In this document: positions 57,053-64,000 of the stretch, piece by piece
Layout: each line of letters starts with the position of its first letter
Position numbering within the stretch: the stretch's first letter is position 1
DNA from: Elymus sibiricus
Taxonomy: Eukaryota > Streptophyta > Magnoliopsida > Poales > Poaceae
Assembly (NCBI GenBank): GCA_039707655.1
Contig: CM077673.1
Span: 4,970,001-5,034,000, forward strand
DNA: 64,000 bases
Direction of reading: 5' to 3'
Program-made: the position numbers and the translations under genes
The notes under the pieces: generated by a model
The model's database searches: none
What the model was told of the DNA's origin: nothing
What the model saw: only the letters and a program-made list of their open reading frames with translations

Positions 57053-59188
57053 CAGTGAGTAATAGCATAAAAAACTGGCCGGAACAGACAAAATCTGCTA
57101 GTTTTGGCGAGGTCCCGGTAACCGATCCACGGGCTTCCCCGAATGTTCGGACGACCACGACAACCAAAAAAACAGTGAATAATAGCATAGAAATCTGGTC
57201 AGAATGGACAAAATCTACGAGTTTTGGCGAGGTCCCCGTAAGCGGACCCCGGGGTTCCCCGAACATTTGGATCGCCCCGGGACCCATAATCAGAGAGTAA
57301 TAGCATAGAAAACAGGTAAGAATGGACCAAATCTGGGAGTTTTGGCGATGTCCCCGTAACCGGTCCACGGGCTTCCCCGAACGTTCGGACGACCAAGACA
57401 ACCAAAAAACAGTGAATAATAGAACAGGAAACTAGTAAGAATGGACCAAATCTGCGAGTTTTGGTAGGGTCCCCGTAACCGGACCCTGGGCTTCCCCGAA
57501 CGTTCGGACGACCACGACAACCAAAAAACAGTGAATAATAGCATAGAAAACTGGTAAGAATGCACCAAATTTGCGAGTTTTGGCAAGGTCCCCGTAACCG
57601 GACCCCGAGCATCCCCAAATGTTGGGACGACCACAACAACCAAAAACTGTGAATAATAGCATACAAAACTGGTCAAACTGGACCAAATCTGCGAGTTCTG
57701 GCGAGGTCCCCGTAAGCGGACCCCATGGTTCCCCGAACGTCTCGATCGTCCCAAGACCCAAAATCAGTGAGTAATAGCATAGAAAACTGGCCGGAACAGA
57801 CAAAATCTGCTAGTTTTGGCGAGGTCCCGGTAAACGGTCCACGGGCTTCCCCGAATGTTCGGACGGCCACGACAACCAAAAAAACAGTGAATAATAGCAT
57901 AGAAATCTGGTTAGAATGGACAAAATCTGCGAGTTTTGGCGAGGTCCCCGTAAGCGGACCCCGGGGTTCCCCGAACATTTGGATCGCCCCGGGACCCATA
58001 ATCAGACAGTAATAGCATAGAAAACAAGTAAGAATTGACCAAATCTGCGAGTTTTGGCGATGTCACCGTAACCGGTCCACGGGCTTCCCCGAACGTTCGG
58101 ACGACCAAGACAACGAAAAAACAGTGAATAATAGCACAGAAAACTAGTAAGAATGGACCAAATCTGCGAGTTTTGGCGAGGTCCCCGTAATCGGACCCCC
58201 GGCTTCCCCGAACGTTCGGACGACCACGACAATCAAAAAACAGTGAATAATAGCATAGAAAACGGGTAAGAATGGACCAAATCTGCGAGTTTTGGCAAGG
58301 TCCCCGTAACCGGTCCCCGGGCATCCCCAAATGTTGGGACGACCACAACAACCAAAAACAGTGAATAATAGCATAGAAAACAGGTAAGAATGGACCAAAT
58401 CTGCGAGTTTTGGCGAGGTCCCCGTAAGCGGACCCCATGGTTCCCCGAACGTCTCGATCGTCCCGAGACCCAAAATCAGTGAGTAATAGCATAGAAAACT
58501 GGATGGAACAGACAAAATCTGCTAGTTTTGGCGAGGTTCCGGTAACCGGTCCACGGGCTTCCCCGACTGTTTGGACGGCCACGACAACCAAAAAAACAGT
58601 GAATAATAGCATAGAAATCTGGTCAGAATGGACAAAATCTGCGAGTTTTCGGGAGGTCCCCGTAAGCGAACCCCGGGGTTCCCCGAACATTTGGATCGCC
58701 CCGGGACCCATAATCAGTGAGTAATAGCATAGAAAATAGGTAAGAATGGACCAAATCTGCGAGTTTTGGCGATGTCAACGTAACCGGTCCACAGGCTTCC
58801 CCGAACGTTCGGACGACCAAGACAACCAAAAAACAGTGAATAATAGCACAGAAAGCTAGTAAGAATGGACCAAATCTGCGAGTTTTGGCGAGGTCCCCGT
58901 AACCGGACCCCGGGCTTCCCCGAACGTTCGGACGACCACGACAACCAAAAAACAGTGAATAATAGCATAGAAAACCGGTAAGAATGGACCAAATCTGCGA
59001 GTTTTGGCAAGGTCCCCGTAACCGGACACCGGGCATCCCCAAATGTTGGGACGACCACAAGAACCAAAAACAGTGAATAATAGCATAGAAAACAGGTAAG
59101 AATGGACCAAATCTGCGAGTTTTGGCGAGGTCCCCGTAAGCGGACCACATGGTTCCCTGAACGTTTCGATCGTCCCGAGACCCAAAAT
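57053..59188 (+). repeat. Block 5 copy 7 (2,136 bp)
   Basis: One private change: AACAAGTAAG for AACAGGTAAG (A at 58027) in the beta C monomer. Confidence 0.9.
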
Positions 59189-61324
59189 CAGTGAGTAATA
59201 GCATAAAAAACTGGCCGGAACAGACAAAATCTGCTAGTTTTGGCGAGGTCCCGGTAACCGATCCACGGGCTTCCCCGAATGTTCGGACGACCACGACAAC
59301 CAAAAAAACAGTGAATAATAGCATAGAAATCTGGTCAGAATGGACAAAATCTACGAGTTTTGGCGAGGTCCCCGTAAGCGGACCCCGGGGTTCCCCGAAC
59401 ATTTGGATCGCCCCGGGACCCATAATCAGAGAGTAATAGCATAGAAAACAGGTAAGAATGGACCAAATCTGGGAGTTTTGGCGATGTCCCCGTAACCGGT
59501 CCACGGGCTTCCCCGAACGTTCGGACGACCAAGACAACCAAAAAACAGTGAATAATAGAACAGGAAACTAGTAAGAATGGACCAAATCTGCGAGTTTTGG
59601 TAGGGTCCCCGTAACCGGACCCTGGGCTTCCCCGAACGTTCGGACGACCACGACAACCAAAAAACAGTGAATAATAGCATAGAAAACTGGTAAGAATGCA
59701 CCAAATTTGCGAGTTTTGGCAAGGTCCCCGTAACCGGACCCCGAGCATCCCCAAATGTTGGGACGACCACAACAACCAAAAACTGTGAATAATAGCATAC
59801 AAAACTGGTCAAACTGGACCAAATCTGCGAGTTCTGGCGAGGTCCCCGTAAGCGGACCCCATGGTTCCCCGAACGTCTCGATCGTCCCAAGACCCAAAAT
59901 CAGTGAGTAATAGCATAGAAAACTGGCCGGAACAGACAAAATCTGCTAGTTTTGGCGAGGTCCCGGTAAACGGTCCACGGGCTTCCCCGAATGTTCGGAC
60001 GGCCACGACAACCAAAAAAACAGTGAATAATAGCATAGAAATCTGGTTAGAATGGACAAAATCTGCGAGTTTTGGCGAGGTCCCCGTAAGCGGACCCCGG
60101 GGTTCCCCGAACATTTGGATCGCCCCGGGACCCATAATCAGACAGTAATAGCATAGAAAACAGGTAAGAATTGACCAAATCTGCGAGTTTTGGCGATGTC
60201 ACCGTAACCGGTCCACGGGCTTCCCCGAACGTTCGGACGACCAAGACAACGAAAAAACAGTGAATAATAGCACAGAAAACTAGTAAGAATGGACCAAATC
60301 TGCGAGTTTTGGCGAGGTCCCCGTAATCGGACCCCCGGCTTCCCCGAACGTTCGGACGACCACGACAATCAAAAAACAGTGAATAATAGCATAGAAAACG
60401 GGTAAGAATGGACCAAATCTGCGAGTTTTGGCAAGGTCCCCGTAACCGGTCCCCGGGCATCCCCAAATGTTGGGACGACCACAACAACCAAAAACAGTGA
60501 ATAATAGCATAGAAAACAGGTAAGAATGGACCAAATCTGCGAGTTTTGGCGAGGTCCCCGTAAGCGGACCCCATGGTTCCCCGAACGTCTCGATCGTCCC
60601 GAGACCCAAAATCAGTGAGTAATAGCATAGAAAACTGGATGGAACAGACAAAATCTGCTAGTTTTGGCGAGGTTCCGGTAACCGGTCCACGGGCTTCCCC
60701 GACTGTTTGGACGGCCACGACAACCAAAAAAACAGTGAATAATAGCATAGAAATCTGGTCAGAATGGACAAAATCTGCGAGTTTTCGGGAGGTCCCCGTA
60801 AGCGAACCCCGGGGTTCCCCGAACATTTGGATCGCCCCGGGACCCATAATCAGTGAGTAATAGCATAGAAAATAGGTAAGAATGGACCAAATCTGCGAGT
60901 TTTGGCGATGTCAACGTAACCGGTCCACAGGCTTCCCCGAACGTTCGGACGACCAAGACAACCAAAAAACAGTGAATAATAGCACAGAAAGCTAGTAAGA
61001 ATGGACCAAATCTGCGAGTTTTGGCGAGGTCCCCGTAACCGGACCCCGGGCTTCCCCGAACGTTCGGACGACCACGACAACCAAAAAACAGTGAATAATA
61101 GCATAGAAAACCGGTAAGAATGGACCAAATCTGCGAGTTTTGGCAAGGTCCCCGTAACCGGACACCGGGCATCCCCAAATGTTGGGACGACCACAAGAAC
61201 CAAAAACAGTGAATAATAGCATAGAAAACAGGTAAGAATGGACCAAATCTGCGAGTTTTGGCGAGGTCCCCGTAAGCGGACCACATGGTTCCCTGAACGT
61301 TTCGATCGTCCCGAGACCCAAAAT
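59189..61324 (+). repeat. Block 5 copy 8 (2,136 bp)
   Basis: No private change noticed; it matches copies 4-6. Confidence 0.9.
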
Positions 61325-63460
61325 CAGTGAGTAATAGCATAAAAAACTGGCCGGAACAGACAAAATCTGCTAGTTTTGGCGAGGTCCCGGTAACCGATCC
61401 ACGGGCTTCCCCGAATGTTCGGACGACCACGACAACCAAAAAAACAGTGAATAATAGCATAGAAATCTGGTCAGAATGGACAAAATCTACGAGTTTTGGC
61501 GAGGTCCCCGTAAGCGGACCCCGGGGTTCCCCGAACATTTGGATCGCCCCGGCACCCATAATCAGAGAGTAATAGCATAGAAAACAGGTAAGAATGGACC
61601 AAATCTGGGAGTTTTGGCGATGTCCCCGTAACCGGTCCACGGGCTTCCCCGAACGTTCGGACGACCAAGACAACCAAAAAACAGTGAATAATAGAACAGG
61701 AAACTAGTAAGAATGGACCAAATCTGCGAGTTTTGGTAGGGTCCCCGTAACCGGACCCTGGGCTTCCCCGAACGTTCGGACGACCACGACAACCAAAAAA
61801 CAGTGAATAATAGCATAGAAAACTGGTAAGAATGCACCAAATTTGCGAGTTTTGGCAAGGTCCCCGTAACCGGACCCCGAGCATCCCCAAATGTTGGGAC
61901 GACCACAACAACCAAAAACTGTGAATAATAGCATACAAAACTGGTCAAACTGGACCAAATCTGCGAGTTCTGGCGAGGTCCCCGTAAGCGGACCCCATGG
62001 TTCCCCGAACGTCTCGATCGTCCCAAGACCCAAAATCAGTGAGTAATAGCATAGAAAACTGGCCGGAACAGACAAAATCTGCTAGTTTTGGCGAGGTCCC
62101 GGTAAACGGTCCACGGGCTTCCCCGAATGTTCGGACGGCCACGACAACCAAAAAAACAGTGAATAATAGCATAGAAATCTGGTTAGAATGGACAAAATCT
62201 GCGAGTTTTGGCGAGGTCCCCGTAAGCGGACCCCGGGGTTCCCCGAACATTTGGATCGCCCCGGGACCCATAATCAGACAGTAATAGCATAGAAAACAGG
62301 TAAGAATTGACCAAATCTGCGAGTTTTGGCGATGTCACCGTAACCGGTCCACGGGCTTCCCCGAACGTTCGGACGACCAAGACAACGAAAAAACAGTGAA
62401 TAATAGCACAGAAAACTAGTAAGAATGGACCAAATCTGCGAGTTTTGGCGAGGTCCCCATAATCGGACCCCCGGCTTCCCCGAACGTTCGGACGACCACG
62501 ACAATCAAAAAACAGTGAATAATAGCATAGAAAACGGGTAAGAATGGACCAAATCTGCGAGTTTTGGCAAGGTCCCCGTAACCGGTCCCCGGGCATCCCC
62601 AAATGTTGGGACGACCACAACAACCAAAAACAGTGAATAATAGCATAGAAAACAGGTAAGAATGGACCAAATCTGCGAGTTTTGGCGAGGTCCCCGTAAG
62701 CGGACCCCATGGTTCCCCGAACGTCTCGATCGTCCCGAGACCCAAAATCAGTGAGTAATAGCATAGAAAACTGGATGGAACAGACAAAATCTGCTAGTTT
62801 TGGCGAGGTTCCGGTAACCGGTCCACGGGCTTCCCCGACTGTTTGGACGGCCACGACAACCAAAAAAACAGTGAATAATAGCATAGAAATCTGGTCAGAA
62901 TGGACAAAATCTGCGAGTTTTCGGGAGGTCCCCGTAAGCGAACCCCGGGGTTCCCCGAACATTTGGATCGCCCCGGGACCCATAATCAGTGAGTAATAGC
63001 ATAGAAAATAGGTAAGAATGGACCAAATCTGCGAGTTTTGGCGATGTCAACGTAACCGGTCCACAGGCTTCCCCGAACGTTCGGACGACCAAGACAACCA
63101 AAAAACAGTGAATAATAGCACAGAAAGCTAGTAAGAATGGACCAAATCTGCGAGTTTTGGCGAGGTCCCCGTAACCGGACCCCGGGCTTCCCCGAACGTT
63201 CGGACGACCACGACAACCAAAAAACAGTGAATAATAGCATAGAAAACCGGTAAGAATGGACCAAATCTGCGAGTTTTGGCAAGGTCCCCGTAACCGGACC
63301 CCGGGCATCCCCAAATGTTGGGACGACCACAAGAACCAAAAACAGTGAATAATAGCATAGAAAACAGGTAAGAATGGACCAAATCTGCGAGTTTTGGCGA
63401 GGTCCCCGTAAGCGGACCCCATGGTTCCCTGAACGTTTCGATCGTCCCGAGACCCAAAAT
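61325..63460 (+). repeat. Block 5 copy 9 (2,136 bp)
   Basis: Four changes were found. C at 61553 (CCGGCACCC) and A at 62459 (CCCCATAATCGG) are private. C at 63300 (GGACCCCGGGC) and C at 63419 (GGACCCCATGG) restore the older gamma states seen in copy 2, suggesting conversion or an older template near the right end. Confidence 0.9.
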
Positions 63461-64000
63461 CAGTGAGTAATAGCATAAAAAACTGGCCGGAACAGACAAA
63501 ATCTGCTAGTTTTGGCGAGGTCCCGGTAACCGATCCACGGGCTTCCCCGAATGTTCGGACGACCACGACAACCAAAAAAACAGTGAATAATAGCATAGAA
63601 ATCTGGTCAGAATGGACAAAATCTACGAGTTTTGGCGAGGTCCCCGTAAGCGGACCCCGGGGTTCCCCGAACATTTGGATCGCCCCGGGACCCATAATCA
63701 GAGAGTAATAGCATAGAAAACAGGTAAGAATGGACCAAATCTGGGAGTTTTGGCGATGTCCCCGTAACCGGTCCACGGGCTTCCCCGAACGTTCGGACGA
63801 CCAAGACAACCAAAAAACAGTGAATAATAGAACAGGAAACTAGTAAGAATGGACCAAATCTGCGAGTTTTGGTAGGGTCCCCGTAACCGGACCCTGGGCT
63901 TCCCCGAACGTTCGGACGACCACGACAACCAAAAAACAGTGAATAATAGCATAGAAAACTGGTAAGAATGCACCAAATTTGCGAGTTTTGGCAAGGTCCC
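63461..64000 (+). repeat. Block 5 copy 10, truncated by the window end
   Basis: About four and a half alpha monomers (A, B, C, D and part of E) with the new states TCTACGAG, TCTGGGAG and GGTAGGG. The sequence stops inside E after GGCAAGGTCCC. Confidence 0.9.

Larger units (their letters stand above)
1..64000. repeat. Satellite DNA array, 118-120 bp monomer, organised in nested higher-order repeats
   Basis: The entire window consists of about 540 head-to-tail monomers. Each starts near CAGTGA(A/G)TAATAGCA, continues with a conserved AAATCTGCGAGTTTTGGC core and a GGTCCCCGTAA block, and mostly ends in an A-rich tract after ACAACC. All monomers point the same way; I see no inversion, transposon insertion or unique sequence. 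The array is not closed at either end. The minus strand holds CTATTACTCAC and GGGTCCC in the same order and spacing as I recall for pSc119.2, the 118-bp subtelomeric satellite of Triticeae grasses. A relative of that family is my best guess, not established. Such arrays are normally heterochromatic and non-coding. Whether this one is subtelomeric, interstitial or centromeric cannot be decided from the sequence. Confidence 0.97.
43999..64000 (+). repeat. Block 5: 2,136-bp 18-mer HOR (alpha-beta-gamma)
   Basis: Alpha A monomers start at 43999, 46372, 48508, 50645, 52781, 54917, 57053, 59189, 61325 and 63461. The period is 2,136 bp (three six-mers of 712) except for the first copy (2,373) and the third (2,137). 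Nine complete copies and a partial one are present, and the block continues past the right edge. From 50645 on the copies are almost indistinguishable. Confidence 0.93.

Noticed and set aside
1..64000. CRISPR-like array
   Set aside because: Repeats are contiguous 118-120 bp monomers with no unique spacers and no cas genes; the scale and structure are those of satellite DNA.
1..64000. rRNA spacer (IGS) subrepeats
   Set aside because: No rRNA coding sequence, promoter-like unique stretch or IGS boundary is visible in 64 kb of continuous repeat.

Overview
The whole 64-kb window is one uninterrupted head-to-tail satellite DNA array. I find no gene, RNA gene, transposable element, telomeric repeat or unique spacer on either strand. 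The basic monomer is 118-120 bp, and about 540 monomers fill the window. The array runs off both ends. Organism: most likely a plant, and tentatively a pooid grass. Read on the minus strand, the F/A and B/C monomer boundaries carry CTATTACTCAC followed about 10 bases later by GGGTCCC. This resembles, from memory, the 118-bp pSc119.2 satellite of rye, wheat and their relatives. The family assignment is an inference that needs a database comparison.

Underlying unit: six monomer types, called A-F here (120, 118, 119, 119, 118 and 118 bp), form a 712-bp six-monomer higher-order repeat (HOR). A, C, D and E form one subfamily, and B and F a second. Almost all larger structure is built by duplicating, diverging and trimming this 712-bp unit.

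Layout. (1) 9-7123: five copies of a 1,423-bp 12-mer. (2) 7124-25163: a 2,713-bp 23-mer present in five full-length copies, one 14-mer deletion derivative (9836-11481) and one 24-mer (22333-25163) that keeps the B monomer missing from the others. (3) 25164-26916: a mosaic transition zone with hybrid monomers and fusion points. (4) 26917-37594: fifteen six-mers of mixed types with 1,424-bp and 2,848-bp segmental duplications. (5) 37595-43998: 1,423-bp 12-mers that alternate in two states, giving a 2,846-bp 24-mer repeated twice. (6) 43999-64000: an 18-mer of 2,136 bp made of three different six-mers (alpha-beta-gamma). It begins with a 20-mer variant and ends with six copies (50645-63460) that are almost identical, in which I can find only five base differences.

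The window therefore records repeated rounds of unequal exchange and local homogenisation of one six-monomer founder. Long open reading frames, including minus-strand frames of 304, 503 and 582 codons, are by-products of a stop-poor repeat and are not genes. Coordinates of units come from locating the recurrent CAGTGA(A/G)TAATAG monomer start. Identity statements come from reading the sequence and comparing translations of corresponding segments, not from a computed alignment.
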